From NCBI RefSeq assembly GCF_041245805.1, contig NZ_CP162490.1:124001-188000 (forward strand): a stretch of DNA of 64,000 bases. Direction: 5' to 3'. The DNA comes from Xanthomonas sp. DAR 34887 (lineage in GTDB: Bacteria; Pseudomonadota; Gammaproteobacteria; Xanthomonadales; Xanthomonadaceae). Position 1 is the stretch's first letter, and each line of letters opens with the position of its first letter. The position numbers were made by a program, and so were the translations under genes. The notes beneath the pieces were generated by a model that searched no databases, was not told the DNA's origin, and worked only from the letters and a program-made list of their open reading frames with translations. Shown here in pieces: positions 25,959 through 34,434 of the stretch.

Positions 25959-26501
25959 GTGAGCCAATCGATCTACGACATCCTGTTGACCACCATCGAC
26001 GGCCAGCCCGCTTCGCTGGCCGCGCATCGCGGCAAGGTGCTGCTGGTCGTCAACGTCGCCTCCAAGTGCGGCCTGACCAAGCAGTACGAGGGGCTGGAAG
26101 CGCTGTACCGCGAAAAGCAGCCCGCCGGGCTGGACGTGCTCGGTTTCCCGGCCAACGACTTCAAGGGCCAGGAGCCGGGCACTGAGGCGGAGATCCAACA
26201 GTTCTGCCAGCTTACCTACGATGTGACGTTTCCGATGTTCGCCAAGATCGCGGTCACCGGCGAGGGGACGCATCCGCTGTACCGTGCGCTGATCGACGCG
26301 CAGCCGCACACCGAGGGCGAAGGCCCGATGCGCGAGAAGCTGGTCGGCTACGGCATCGAACCCAATCCCGCACCGGGTGTGCTGTGGAACTTCGAGAAGT
26401 TCCTGGTCGGCCGCGACGGCCAGGTGCTGGGCCGTTTCGCCCCGGACGTGACCGCAGAGGACCCGCGTCTGCGCGCGGCGATCGAGACCGCGCTGGCCTG
26501 A
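25959..26501 (+). CDS. Glutathione peroxidase family protein
   Basis: 180 residues from GTG 25959, which follows GCAGGAGTTGCC. Active-site elements are visible: VNVASKCGLTKQY with the peroxidatic cysteine, LGFPANDFKGQEPG with the glutamine, and VLWNFEKFLVGRDG with the tryptophan. It is a cysteine-type (non-seleno) enzyme; bacterial members often use thioredoxin or glutathione to reduce lipid or organic hydroperoxides. It probably acts in the cytoplasm. It lies 69 bases after the lipoprotein gene on the same strand. Confidence 0.92.
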   Translation: MSQSIYDILLTTIDGQPASLAAHRGKVLLVVNVASKCGLTKQYEGLEALYREKQPAGLDVLGFPANDFKGQEPGTEAEIQQFCQLTYDVTFPMFAKIAVTGEGTHPLYRALIDAQPHTEGEGPMREKLVGYGIEPNPAPGVLWNFEKFLVGRDGQVLGRFAPDVTAEDPRLRAAIETALA

Positions 26502-26616
26502 CGGCGCGCGGCGGTCGATGCGAGCCGATGCCTGGCGATCCGGCTGCGCTGTTCCGGCTTCGGTTCGCCATCGGACCCCAACGGCCATCGAAGCCGTTGC
26601 GCGTCCGGCTCCGCTC

Positions 26617-26640
26617 GTCGCGGCTGAAGCCGCTCCTACA
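26617..26640 (-). repeat. REP-type palindrome
   Basis: Reverse complement of TGTAGGAGCGGCTTCAGCCG plus CGAC. It is the same family as the copies at 1508, 45326 and 60425. It lies about 115 bases after the glutathione peroxidase stop. Confidence 0.75.
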
Positions 26641-26754
26641 AAAGCCGCGTAGCTGACGGACCTGCTGGAGGCCGCCACCCTGCTGCGAGGGCGTTTGCTG
26701 GTTGCCGTAATTGCGCGTAGAGCGCCGCGATCTTCGGTCTCTCCGTCACCGGTG

Positions 26755-27440
26755 CCGTTGCCGTTGCTGTTGCTGTTGCTGTGGTTGTTGCTGTAGCTGG
26801 TGCCGTTGCTGTTGCTTTTGACTTACCGGGTTCCCTTCCGCAGCGGCGGAGGGACCGGGGAAAAACCCCGAAGGGGCGGCGCACATGGATGTGCGCCGTT
26901 CGCGGTAGGGGCAGGATGCCCCTTCCGCGAATCCCCGGTGTCTCCGCGGACCCGGAGCGCGCAGCGCGGAGGGCGCAAGGCAGGGCGCGCTTTCTTTTGG
27001 TTACTTTTCTTTGCGCGAGCAAAGAAAAGTGACTCGCCGCAAGGCGAAAGCTTTGTCTTTGCTTTTGCTTTGTCTTGAAGCTTCAAAACAACAGCACATA
27101 GCACATAGCACACAGCGAACAGCAACAGCAAACAGCAACAGCAAACAGCAAACAGCAAAAGCTTCCGCTGGCGCGGGTCACTTTTCTTTGCTTGTGCAAA
27201 GAAAAGTAACCAAAAGAAAGCACACCCCGCAGCGCGCCCTCCGCGCTGCGCGCTCCGGGTCCGCAGCCCCAACGGGCATTTTTCGATGGCACATCCATGT
27301 GCCAACGAAAAACGGCGCACATCCTGTGCGCCGCCCTTCGGGTATTCGCCCGCCGGGTCTGCCGCGCTGAGGGGACCCGTAGATCAAAAGCAAAGCAACA
27401 GCACAAGCAAAGCAACAGCAAGGCAACAACAAGGCTCGCT
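26755..27440. repeat. Large imperfect inverted repeat with simple-repeat loop
   Basis: The left arm, about 26852-27034, is closely matched by the reverse complement of 27177-27362. Shared blocks include CGGACCCGGAGCGCGCAGCG, CTTTCTTTTGGTTACTTTTC and TTTGC...GCAAAGAAAAGTGA. Looser similarity continues outward as GTTGCT-rich DNA on the left and AGCAAC-rich DNA on the right, giving arms of about 250 bases. The loop (27035-27176) carries AGCACATAGCACA and CAACAGCAAA repeats. Each arm itself contains small hairpins. Such elements are common between Xanthomonas genes; function unknown. Confidence 0.8.
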
Positions 27441-27540
27441 GAAGACATCGCGGCCATCGACACTACGCGCCCCGGCGTGCGCAATCCCATTTGAGATCGC
27501 GATGCTCCTGCCGTGGACGTGGCAAGGAGAATCCAGCCCT

Positions 27541-27573
27541 AAAAAAAACCCGGCCGAAGCCGGGTCTTTTTTA
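27541..27573. terminator. Bidirectional intrinsic terminator
   Basis: AAAAAAAACCCGGC, the loop CGAA, then GCCGGGTCTTTTTTA: a 7-bp GC stem flanked by an A-run on one side and a T-run on the other, so it can work on both strands. On the minus strand it lies directly after the mlaA stop and ends the mla operon. Confidence 0.85.
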
Positions 27574-27596
27574 GGTGCTGCCGAAACGCGCGCGCC

Positions 27597-28664
27597 TCAG
27601 CGGTTGCCGCCGCGCCACTCCGGGATCGGCATCGCGTCCACCGGAACCGTCGGATTGGTCTCTTCCTCGCGCAGATAGTCCGGCAGATCGTTGTCCTGGC
27701 GCTTGTTGTGGCTGCGCAGATCGCCTTCGATCTGATAGGTGCGGCGCTGCATCCATGCGTCGCGGGTCAGCTGGTACTCGTCCGGCGCGTTGTCGCGCAT
27801 GCTGTCCAGCGACAGCAACTGCGCGCGCGTATCCACCAGCTGCAGGCCCTGCAGGCCGATGCGCACCGTGTCCTCCTCGATCTGCCGCAGCGGCGACAGC
27901 GGCGCGTCGCCGGCCAGGCCGAATACATCGCGTACGGTGCGCGGCCCGAACAGCGGCAGCTCCACGTAGCGCGAGCGGCGCCAGCCCCAGGCGCCCAGGG
28001 TCTGGCCGAAGTCCTCGCTGCGCCGCGGCAGCTTGGCGTCGCTGGCCGGATCGAAGATGCCGGCGATGCCCAGCGTGCTGTTCATCAGGAACCGGCCCAG
28101 GGTCTGCCCGGCCTGCAGCGGACGGCCCTGCAGCAACTGGTTGACCATGGTCAGCGGCGAGCTGAGGTTGTCGAAGAAGTTGGTCACGCCCAGTCGCACC
28201 GGCCGCGGCACCACGTTGACGTAGGCGCGCGCCAGCGGCCGCGCCACGGTGCGATCGACCACGTTGTTGAACGTGTGCACCTTGCGGTTGAACTTCTCCC
28301 ACGGATCGTAGCTCTGCGGCACGGCGACGCCGGCCGGCAGGGTCGGATCGGCCACCGGGTTGTACGGGTCGCTACCGTACAGCGCGGCGTAGTCGTCTTC
28401 GGCGGCGATCGCCGCGCCACCGGTCGGCGGCACGCTTGCCGGGGCGGCCGTCGTGTCCCCGGCGGTGGGGGCGGGCACGGCGGCCTGCGCATCGGCGGCT
28501 GGCGGCGCTGCATCCATGGCACCGCTATCGGCCACCGCCGTGTCGGCGGGCGTCGGCTGCACCGTGGTCGCGGCTGGCGGCGGCGGGGTGCGCTTGGGGG
28601 CGCCGGCGCACGCGCCCAGGGCGGCGGCCAGTGCCAGGGAAGTGAGGATACGCAGCACGTTCAT
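27597..28664 (-). CDS. mlaA: MlaA (VacJ) outer-membrane lipoprotein
   Basis: 355 residues. The lipobox is ALGAC at residues 15-19, followed by an unusually long A/P/T-rich linker (to about residue 90). The MlaA domain then begins SYDPWEKFNRKVHTFNNVVDRTVARPLARAYVNVVPRPVRLGVTNFFDNLSSPLTMVNQLLQG, with RFLMNSTLGIAGIFDPAS and SEDFGQTLGAWG, all typical. MlaA sits with porins in the outer membrane and removes phospholipids from the outer leaflet, passing them to MlaC. It is the last gene of the operon, 4 bases after mlaB. The C-terminal extension (RSHNKRQDNDLPDYLREEE) is variable in the family. Confidence 0.93.
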   Translation of the reverse strand: MNVLRILTSLALAAALGACAGAPKRTPPPPAATTVQPTPADTAVADSGAMDAAPPAADAQAAVPAPTAGDTTAAPASVPPTGGAAIAAEDDYAALYGSDPYNPVADPTLPAGVAVPQSYDPWEKFNRKVHTFNNVVDRTVARPLARAYVNVVPRPVRLGVTNFFDNLSSPLTMVNQLLQGRPLQAGQTLGRFLMNSTLGIAGIFDPASDAKLPRRSEDFGQTLGAWGWRRSRYVELPLFGPRTVRDVFGLAGDAPLSPLRQIEEDTVRIGLQGLQLVDTRAQLLSLDSMRDNAPDEYQLTRDAWMQRRTYQIEGDLRSHNKRQDNDLPDYLREEETNPTVPVDAMPIPEWRGGNR

Positions 28665-28668
28665 GGGG

Positions 28669-28983
28669 TCAGCTCGCCGCCGGGGGAGATTGGAAATCCA
28701 GGGTCGGCGCCAGCCGGTAGGCGGCGCTTAGTTCGGTCAGGCCGGCCGGGGCGCCATGGATGGCGACCTCGGCCTGGCCCTGCGCACGCAGGCGTGCGGT
28801 GAGTTCGGCGAGCAGCGCCAGGCCGGCGCTGTCCACCTGGGCGACCTCGCGCAGATCCAGCGCCTTCGCGCCGGCCAGCAGCGGCAGTGCCGCCGGCCAC
28901 AGCGCGGTGGCCGCGGCACGGTCGAGCACGCCGCTCAGCGCGAGCGTGTCGCCGTCGCGGCGCAGGCGTGGCTCACTTGCCAC
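28669..28983 (-). CDS. mlaB: MlaB-like STAS domain protein
   Basis: 104 residues. A STAS fold is evident from LRRDGDTLALSGVLDRAAATALWPAALPLLAGAKALDLREVAQVDSAGLALLAELTARLR; the DSAG motif marks the conserved helix start. MlaB binds MlaF and supports assembly and activity of the MlaFEDB complex at the inner membrane. It overlaps mlaC by 11 bases and lies just before mlaA. Confidence 0.88.
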   Translation of the reverse strand: MASEPRLRRDGDTLALSGVLDRAAATALWPAALPLLAGAKALDLREVAQVDSAGLALLAELTARLRAQGQAEVAIHGAPAGLTELSAAYRLAPTLDFQSPPAAS

Positions 28984-29638
28984 TGTTGCTCGCCGGCGCC
29001 ACTTGCATCGAGCCGTTGCGCAGCTCGGCCGCGACCTGCGCGATCGACTTGGTGCGCAGCGGCGTGTCGAACTGATTGCGGAAGGTCTGCACGTAGGACA
29101 CGCCTTCCACCATCACGTCGAAGATCTTCCAGCTGCCGCCGACGTTGCGCACCAGGTAGTCGACCGGGATCGGGTCGCCGCCGCTGCGCAGCAGCTCGGT
29201 GGAAACCTTGGCGCCGCGGCCGCCCGGCAGCGGGGTTTCCGACTTGATCCGCACCTGCGGCTTGCCTTCGAAGGTCAGCAGCGAGCTGCCGTAGCGCTGC
29301 ATCAGGTTATCGGCCATCGCATCGGCGAACAGCTTGACGTCGGCATCGGAGGCGCCGCGGCCGTGCACGCCGAGCACCAGGCGCGCGGCGTAGTCGCGGT
29401 CGAAGGACTTGTCCATCTCGCTGTTGATGAACTGCTTGAGCGCGGCGTTGTTGCTCTTGAACTCGGCGCGGCGCTGTTCCAGCGTGGTCAGGATGCGGGT
29501 GCTGTTGTCGAGCACGACCTTGCTGGCCGAACCCTGCTGGGCGGCGGCCGCGGCAGGCGCGGCCTGGGCCAGCGCGATGGCGGGTGCGGCGGCGGCCAGG
29601 GCGGCGGCGAGCGCGGCGGAAAGCAGTTTGTTGGTCAT
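28973..29638 (-). CDS. mlaC: MlaC periplasmic phospholipid-binding protein
   Basis: 221 residues from ATG 29638. The signal peptide MTNKLLSAALAAALAAAAPAIALAQ is followed by an MlaC/Tgt2-type domain: FINSEMDKSFDRDYAARLVLG, ADAMADNLMQRYGSSLLTFEG, and VDYLVRNVGGSWKIFDVMVEGVSYVQTFRNQF. It shuttles phospholipid between MlaA in the outer membrane and MlaFEDB in the inner membrane. It overlaps mlaD by 4 bases (ATGA). Confidence 0.93.
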   Translation of the reverse strand: MTNKLLSAALAAALAAAAPAIALAQAAPAAAAAQQGSASKVVLDNSTRILTTLEQRRAEFKSNNAALKQFINSEMDKSFDRDYAARLVLGVHGRGASDADVKLFADAMADNLMQRYGSSLLTFEGKPQVRIKSETPLPGGRGAKVSTELLRSGGDPIPVDYLVRNVGGSWKIFDVMVEGVSYVQTFRNQFDTPLRTKSIAQVAAELRNGSMQVAPASNSGK

Positions 29639-30180
29639 GGCTTGGGTTCCGTTTCCGTAGAGGGAGTGGCGGGGTTCGCTGAGGCTGCCGCATCGGGTGT
29701 TGCGTTCTTGTCGCCGCTGCCGCTGCCGCCGCCGAACATGTACTTGCCGACCAGCTGGATCAGGTCCACCGCCGGCTGGGTGAAGGCGATTTCCTGGCCG
29801 GGCTTGAGCGTATCCGGGTCGCCGCCGGGCTGCAGGCCGACGTAGCTTTCGCCGAGCAGGCCGCTGGTCAGGATGCCGGCCGAGGTGTCCGCCGGCAGGT
29901 CCTTGTAGCGGTCGTCGATGGCCAGGGTCACCACCGAGTCGAACTTGGCCGGATCCAGCTCGATCTTCGCCACCTGGCCGATGATCACCCCGCCGATCTT
30001 CACCGGCGCCTGCTGGCGCAGCTGACCGATCTGCGAGAAGCGTGCGGTCAGCTCGTAGCGACCGCCGCCGAAGCCCCACTGGCGGTTGGTGGAGGCGAGC
30101 GCCAGCACCAGCAGCGAGGCTAGGCCCAGCAGCAGGAAGGCGCCGACGGCGAACTCGAGACGGGGACCACGGATAGCCAT
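29635..30180 (-). CDS. mlaD: MlaD MCE-domain protein
   Basis: 181 residues from ATG 30180 (AAGGTAG upstream); an earlier ATG at 30204 is possible. One N-terminal membrane helix (FAVGAFLLLGLASLLVLALAS) is followed by an MCE domain: YELTARFSQIGQLRQQAPVKIGGVIIGQVAKIELD. SAGILTSGLLGESYVGLQPGG, AVDLIQLVGKYMFGG and a soluble T/P/E-rich tail follow. MlaD forms the hexameric periplasmic ring of the MlaFEDB transporter that holds lipid. Confidence 0.93.
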   Translation of the reverse strand: MAIRGPRLEFAVGAFLLLGLASLLVLALASTNRQWGFGGGRYELTARFSQIGQLRQQAPVKIGGVIIGQVAKIELDPAKFDSVVTLAIDDRYKDLPADTSAGILTSGLLGESYVGLQPGGDPDTLKPGQEIAFTQPAVDLIQLVGKYMFGGGSGSGDKNATPDAAASANPATPSTETEPKP

Positions 30181-30281
30181 AACGTGTCTACCTTGTTGAT
30201 TCATCTAAGCCACGGCGACAGTGCCGCGGCCGGTGTTGCAGCAGTGCCCGCCGGCCAGGGCGGGCGTTGGCGCGCAGTTCC

Positions 30282-31031
30282 TTACTGGAACAGCAGCGCC
30301 GACAGGACGAAATTGAACATCAGCACCAGCAGCGAGGCGTTCACCACCGCACGGGTGGTGGCCACCGAGGTGCCTTCGATGGTCGGCTCGGCGTGGAAGC
30401 CCACATACGAGGCCACCAGCGCCGCAGTGCCGCCGAACACCGCCGACTTCAGCATCGCCACGCCGAAGTCGTCCCAGAAATCCACGCTGCTCGACAGCGC
30501 CGACCAGAACGTGCCCTTGTCCAGGCCCAGCACGTGCACCGCTTCGAAGTAGCTGGCGCTGATCGCCAGCGAGCAGAAGATGCCGGTCAGCAGCGGCACG
30601 GTCAGCACCGCCGCCCAGAAACGCGGCGCCACCGCCTTGGCCACCGGGTCGATCGCCATCAGCTCCAGCGCCTTGATCTGGTCGGTGGCGCGCATCAGCC
30701 CCAGTTCGGCGGCGATCGAGCTGCCGGCGCGGCCGATGAACAGCAGCGCGGTCAGCACCGGCGCCAGTTCGCGGTACAGCGACAGCCCCAGCAGCGTGGA
30801 CAGCGCATCGGAGGCGCCGTAGGTCTGCAGCGTGCGGTAGCCCTGCAGGGTCAGCACCAGGCCGACGAAGGCGCCGCCGACGGCGATGATCGGCAGCGAG
30901 CGCGCGCCGACCTTGTAGATCTCGCGGACCAGTTCGGCCAGGAAATCGCGGGTCGGCAGCGAGCCGCGCAGCACGGTGATCGAGAACAGCCCGGCGCGGC
31001 CCAGCGCGCGGATCGAGGCGACGGCGCCCAT
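30282..31031 (-). CDS. mlaE: MlaE ABC-type permease
   Basis: 249 residues with about five hydrophobic segments. Family hallmarks are FLAELVREIYKVGARSLPIIAVGGAFVGLVLTLQGYRTLQTYGA, LYRELAPVLTALLFIGRAGSSIAAELGLMRATDQIKALELMAIDP and GTSVATTRAVVNASLLVLMFNFVLSALLF. It is the inner-membrane permease of the retrograde phospholipid transporter. It shares one base with the mlaF stop (TGATG). A gap of 101 bases separates it from mlaD. Confidence 0.94.
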   Translation of the reverse strand: MGAVASIRALGRAGLFSITVLRGSLPTRDFLAELVREIYKVGARSLPIIAVGGAFVGLVLTLQGYRTLQTYGASDALSTLLGLSLYRELAPVLTALLFIGRAGSSIAAELGLMRATDQIKALELMAIDPVAKAVAPRFWAAVLTVPLLTGIFCSLAISASYFEAVHVLGLDKGTFWSALSSSVDFWDDFGVAMLKSAVFGGTAALVASYVGFHAEPTIEGTSVATTRAVVNASLLVLMFNFVLSALLFQ

Positions 31032-31822
31032 CAGGCGGCGCTCCGCGCGCGCGCCGGCGCATCGAACGGGATCGGGCCGTCCGGGCGGCCGTGCAGGAAC
31101 TGCTGCAGCAGCGGATCGGTGCTGGCCTGCAGGTCCTGCGGGGTGCCGGCGAAGACCACGCCGCCATTGGCGATGGCCACTGCCTGGTCGCAGATCGGCA
31201 GGGTTTCGTGGACGTGGTGGCTGACGATGATGCTGGTCAGGCCCAGGGTGTCGTTGAGGCGCTGGATCAGGCTCATGATCACCCCGGAGGCGATCGGGTC
31301 CAGGCCGGTCAGCGGTTCGTCGTAGATCATCAGCGGCGGGTCCAGGGCCAGCGCGCGGGCCAGCGCCACGCGCCGCGCCATGCCGCCGGACAGCTCGCGC
31401 GGCCAGGCGTCGGCGGCGGCGAGCAGGCCCACGGCGTGCAGCTTCAGCGCCACCAGCCGTTGCAGCACCGGCTCGGGCAGGCGGGTATGCGCGCGCAGCG
31501 GCAGCGCCACGTTCTCGGCCACGCTCAGGTCGGTCAGCAGGCCATTGCCCTGCAGCAGCACGCCGATGCTCTTGCGCGTCTCGCGCAGCGCGCGGCTGCC
31601 GCGCGGCAAGGGCTGGCCGAACACCTCGACCGTGCCCGCGACCGGCACCAGCTCGCCGGTCAGCGCCGCCAACAGGGTCGATTTGCCGCTGCCGGACGGG
31701 CCGAGCACGGCGGTGATGCTGCCGCGCGGCACCGCCAGCGACACGTCGCGCAGGATCGCGCGGCCGCCGCGGTCGATGCGCACGCCGGACAGCTGCACCA
31801 AGTTGGATTCGGGAGACGCCAT
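31031..31822 (-). CDS. mlaF: MlaF ABC-type ATPase
   Basis: 263 residues from ATG 31822, where family members begin; the frame continues upstream to 32128 but is rejected. Walker A (VLGPSGSGKSTLLAAL) lies near residue 41, with the Q-loop at IGVLLQGNGLLTDLSV, signature LSGGMARRVALARALAL, Walker B LMIYDEPLTGLDP and the H-loop SHH. It is the ATPase of the MlaFEDB lipid transporter and first gene of the six-gene operon. The leader just upstream is more AT-rich than the surroundings, consistent with a promoter. Confidence 0.94.
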   Translation of the reverse strand: MASPESNLVQLSGVRIDRGGRAILRDVSLAVPRGSITAVLGPSGSGKSTLLAALTGELVPVAGTVEVFGQPLPRGSRALRETRKSIGVLLQGNGLLTDLSVAENVALPLRAHTRLPEPVLQRLVALKLHAVGLLAAADAWPRELSGGMARRVALARALALDPPLMIYDEPLTGLDPIASGVIMSLIQRLNDTLGLTSIIVSHHVHETLPICDQAVAIANGGVVFAGTPQDLQASTDPLLQQFLHGRPDGPIPFDAPARARSAA

Positions 31823-32386
31823 CGCGGCCTTTAACGAAAAATCAACACAGGATTGAGCCAGTCGGCTGAACTTAACCGAACTGGGCCGTGCAGTATTGTC
31901 GCACCCGCGGCGCCTGCGTGCCCATAGGCCGCGCGACGCCGTACATGCAACAGCGTGTATCGAGCCGCGTCGCGGCGGCGGCGCCCGGCCATCGGGCGGG
32001 CGACCGCACCGCCTCGGCGCTATCGACATACGGCCATGCGCGCCGCTGAGCCGCGCACGGGCGCCGGGGCGTGGGGGACGTGATGGATTGCGATCGGCAA
32101 ATGCGCAAGTGTATGGCGAAGCCGGCACGCTGGCGTGGTTGCAGCCGACAGGCGCTGCTGCAGGAGGCTAGGGCGCCGCTGTCGGCAATGCAGTCGTGGC
32201 GTGAACGACAGCGGGCGATGCGTTACCCCGATTGGCATGCAGCGGTGCGCGCGCCCGTCCCGATTCGGCGCACGCGTGCTGCCGTGCGCTGCGCCGATGT
32301 GGACAGTTGCGCGCGCACGCTTGTGCCGGGCGCGATGGAACGCGAGGATGCATTGTGGCAATCGTGCCGCCGACAGGGAGGAGTGG
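31823..32386. other. Intergenic stretch between mlaF and the DUF6916 gene
   Basis: About 560 bases between divergently oriented genes. The part next to mlaF holds an AT-richer leader (around 31825-31900) likely carrying the mla promoter. The rest is GC-rich with short overlapping frames on both strands and no recognisable gene, terminator or repeat. Confidence 0.55.
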
Positions 32387-32674
32387 ATGGAGCTGCTGAC
32401 GCTGGAGCATTTCGCCGGAAGCGTGAACGAGACTTTCGCGGCGGAATTGAACGAGGGCGAGGTTCCCTTCGTGCTGGTCGAGGCGCGGCCGCTGCCGGTC
32501 AAGCCGAACATGCATCGCGCGCCCTTCTCGCTGCTGTTTCGCAACACATCCTCGTTCCTGTTCCCGCAGCAGACCTATCGCATGCGCCATCCTCGCCTGG
32601 GCGAACTGGGGATCTTCTTGGTGCCGGTGGCACGCGAGCGCGAGGGTTTCCTCTACCAGGCCGTGTTCAACTGA
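32387..32674 (+). CDS. DUF6916-type small protein
   Basis: 95 residues with a strong AGGGAGGAGTGG ribosome site. MELLTLEHFAGSVNETFAAEL opens it, and the second half reads APFSLLFRNTSSFLFPQQTYRMRHPRLGELGIFLVPVAREREGFLYQAVFN. The FSLLFR...LPQ-type strand, H..LGE..IFLVPV and the closing ...YQAVFN fit the DUF6916 family. Such proteins are frequently encoded beside phage-tail-collar (MdpB-like) proteins, as here. There is no signal peptide, and the function is unknown. The gene converges on and overlaps the GNAT gene by 8 bases. Confidence 0.78.
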   Translation: MELLTLEHFAGSVNETFAAELNEGEVPFVLVEARPLPVKPNMHRAPFSLLFRNTSSFLFPQQTYRMRHPRLGELGIFLVPVAREREGFLYQAVFN

Positions 32675-33233
32675 GTGCCGGCGCCGCGCTCGCGGCGCGC
32701 CAGTGCATCTCCAGGTGAGTGTCGCTGGCGTCGCCGGCGACGAAGCCCAGCCGCGCGTACAGCCGACGCGCTTCGGGATTGGCATGCAGCACGTGCAGCG
32801 ACAGCGCACACCCGGCCGCGCCCGCCAACGCCTGCGCATGCGCGATCAGCGCGGTGCCGACGCCTTGCCCGCGCCAGTCCGGCAGCAGGCTGATGTCGAC
32901 CAGTACATGCGGCGCCTTACTGCGATCCAGGTAGAGCCGGCCCAGCGGCGCCTGCGCGGTTTCCACGATCAGGAAATCGGCGCCGGCGAAGTGCCGCAGG
33001 TAGTGCGCATGCTGCAGCGCGAACTGCTGGTCGAGGAAGGCGCGCTTGGCCGTTTCCGGCCATGGCACTGCCGCGAGTTCGGTACTGCGCGTGCTGGCGT
33101 ACAGCGCGCGCAGCCAGTCCAGATCCTTCGTCGCCGCCGCCCGCAGGCCGATGCCGTGCGGGCGCAGCGCGGCGGGCGCGGCGATCCCGGCGTCCCGCTC
33201 CGGAAAGCTTGGTAGCGTGCCGGCCGCGATCAT
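32667..33233 (-). CDS. GNAT family N-acetyltransferase
   Basis: 188 residues. The acetyl-CoA-binding motif A is clear: VDISLLPDWRGQGVGTALIAHAQALA, with Q/RxxGxG/A. It is followed by LSLHVLHANPEARRLYARLGFVAGD, the motif B region. A KDLDWLRALYAST opening is common in the family. The substrate is unknown. It is the last gene of a minus-strand run of three tail-collar proteins, only 7 bases downstream of the nearest, which suggests it modifies something in that system, but this is inference. Confidence 0.85.
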   Translation of the reverse strand: MIAAGTLPSFPERDAGIAAPAALRPHGIGLRAAATKDLDWLRALYASTRSTELAAVPWPETAKRAFLDQQFALQHAHYLRHFAGADFLIVETAQAPLGRLYLDRSKAPHVLVDISLLPDWRGQGVGTALIAHAQALAGAAGCALSLHVLHANPEARRLYARLGFVAGDASDTHLEMHWRAASAAPALS

Positions 33234-33240
33234 CCCCGCC

Positions 33241-33780
33241 TCAGTCGAAGACCGGGTAGTCGCCCTGCAGTGCGATGCAGAAGTTCACTGCCAGGTAGGG
33301 TTGCCGATTCTCGTGCGCCTGGCCGTTGCCGGTGGGCAGCAGCGCGGTCGGCGAGAACTGGGTCTCCGGCTGTTGTACCGTCGCGAAGGGGCGCGCCGTG
33401 GTGCTGCCCAGCGAGGACAGCGCCGCGCCATTGGCGGGCGTGCCGCTCTTCTTGGACTGATCCGATTGCGAGAACGCGGTGATGCTGTGCTGGTGCGGCG
33501 GAATCTGTGTGCTCAGCAGGCTGACCCCCACGCTGCCGAAGGCGTCGCCGCGCTGCCGGTTGGTCAACCCGGCGCCCTGGCCCTGCTCGCAGCCGGCACG
33601 CGCGCAGAAATTCGGCAGCTGGAACGTGCTGGATCCGTTGCCGCCGTAGGCCACGCCGAGCAGCGAGTACAGCACCGTGTTCTGCGTGATCGGCAGCGTG
33701 GCGCCATTGCAAAATGCCCAGCCGACGGGATTGAAATCGAAGCCGAACAGTTGGATCTCGCCGATGTAGGGTTCGGTCAT
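33241..33780 (-). CDS. Phage tail collar domain (MdpB-like) protein 1
   Basis: 179 residues. The Tail Collar fold is recognised from YIGEIQLFGFDFNPVGWAFCNGATLPITQNTVLYSLLGVAYGGNGSSTFQLPNFCARAGCEQGQG. The later part reads IPPHQHSITAFSQS... and ends NFCIALQGDYPVFD. This is the G-W-x-x-C-x-G..L....LF.LLG..YGG.G..TF.LP layout of microcystin-dependent-protein (MdpB) homologues. There is no signal peptide. It is a paralogue of the two genes upstream; biological role unknown, although similar domains tip phage tail fibres. Confidence 0.87.
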   Translation of the reverse strand: MTEPYIGEIQLFGFDFNPVGWAFCNGATLPITQNTVLYSLLGVAYGGNGSSTFQLPNFCARAGCEQGQGAGLTNRQRGDAFGSVGVSLLSTQIPPHQHSITAFSQSDQSKKSGTPANGAALSSLGSTTARPFATVQQPETQFSPTALLPTGNGQAHENRQPYLAVNFCIALQGDYPVFD

Positions 33781-33843
33781 GGATGCATTCCTCCGGTAGA
33801 ACAGGCAGGCGCCGCGATCAGCGCGGCGGCGTGGCGAATGGGA

Positions 33844-34371
33844 TCAGCTCTGCTGCGGGAAGATGCCGGTGGTGGCGATGCAGTACTGCACCGTCAACGT
33901 GGGCATGGTGTTCTCGTGCGGTTGGCCACCGCCGGTGATCGTGGTCGATTGCGTGGCCATTGGCACCGCGGTGGCGCCGGCGGTGTTGGTCACGTAGAAC
34001 ACGTCGCCGCTGACCGTGGCGGGCAACAGCCCGGACGGTGCGGTCGCCGTCGCCGCGGCGGTTGTGGCGGCCAGCGTGTGGGTGTGCGCCGGAAGCTGCA
34101 ATTCGGTCAGCGTGACCGTCTCGGTGCCTGAGAGCTGGGCGAGGACATAGTTGCTCAGGCCCGGCCCCTGCCCCTGGTGGATCGGCAGGCGGCCGCGCAG
34201 GTCAGGCACCGCGAACGTGGTCGTGCCATTGCCGCCGTAGGCGGTACCGATGAGTACGTACAACGGTTCGTATTCGGAGATCTGCAGCAGCGAGCCGTCG
34301 CAGGCCTGCCAGCCCTGCGGGGTGCGGCCGAAGCCGAACAAGCGGATTTCGCCGATGAATGGAGTGGCCAT
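33844..34371 (-). CDS. Phage tail collar domain (MdpB-like) protein 2
   Basis: 175 residues. FIGEIRLFGFGRTPQGWQACDGSLLQISEYEPLYVLIGTAYGGNGTTTFAVPDLRGRLPIHQGQGPGLSNYVLAQLSGTETVTLTELQLPAHTHTL shows the complete Tail Collar signature. The LPDLRGR(xPxHQG) loop and PAHTH metal-binding-like histidines are typical of tail-fibre folds. It ends VQYCIATTGIFPQQS. The gap to each neighbouring tail-collar gene is 63 bases, suggesting duplication. Role unknown. Confidence 0.9.
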   Translation of the reverse strand: MATPFIGEIRLFGFGRTPQGWQACDGSLLQISEYEPLYVLIGTAYGGNGTTTFAVPDLRGRLPIHQGQGPGLSNYVLAQLSGTETVTLTELQLPAHTHTLAATTAAATATAPSGLLPATVSGDVFYVTNTAGATAVPMATQSTTITGGGQPHENTMPTLTVQYCIATTGIFPQQS

Positions 34372-34434
34372 GGTGTCCTTCCTGGTCGGTGGTGCGCCGC
34401 GCGCCGCCGGCGCGCCTCGCGTGAATGCGTTTGC

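Larger units (their letters stand above)
26502..27540. other. 1-kb gene-free stretch dominated by repeats
   Basis: Reading frames here encode low-complexity peptides (for example FFWLLFFARAKKS) that arise from the repeat itself, not real proteins. The stretch holds a REP copy, GTTGCT-type simple repeats, a very large imperfect inverted repeat, and a central stretch of CAACAG/CAAACAG repeats. Confidence 0.75.

Noticed and set aside
27090..27170. Short direct repeats that might suggest a CRISPR array
   Set aside because: The units are CAACAG/CAAACAG simple repeats without constant-length spacers, and there is no cas gene nearby.
26636..27490. Several short frames encoding FFWLLFFARAKKS-type peptides
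   Set aside because: They come from a repeated non-coding element, appear in both orientations, and have no ribosome sites.
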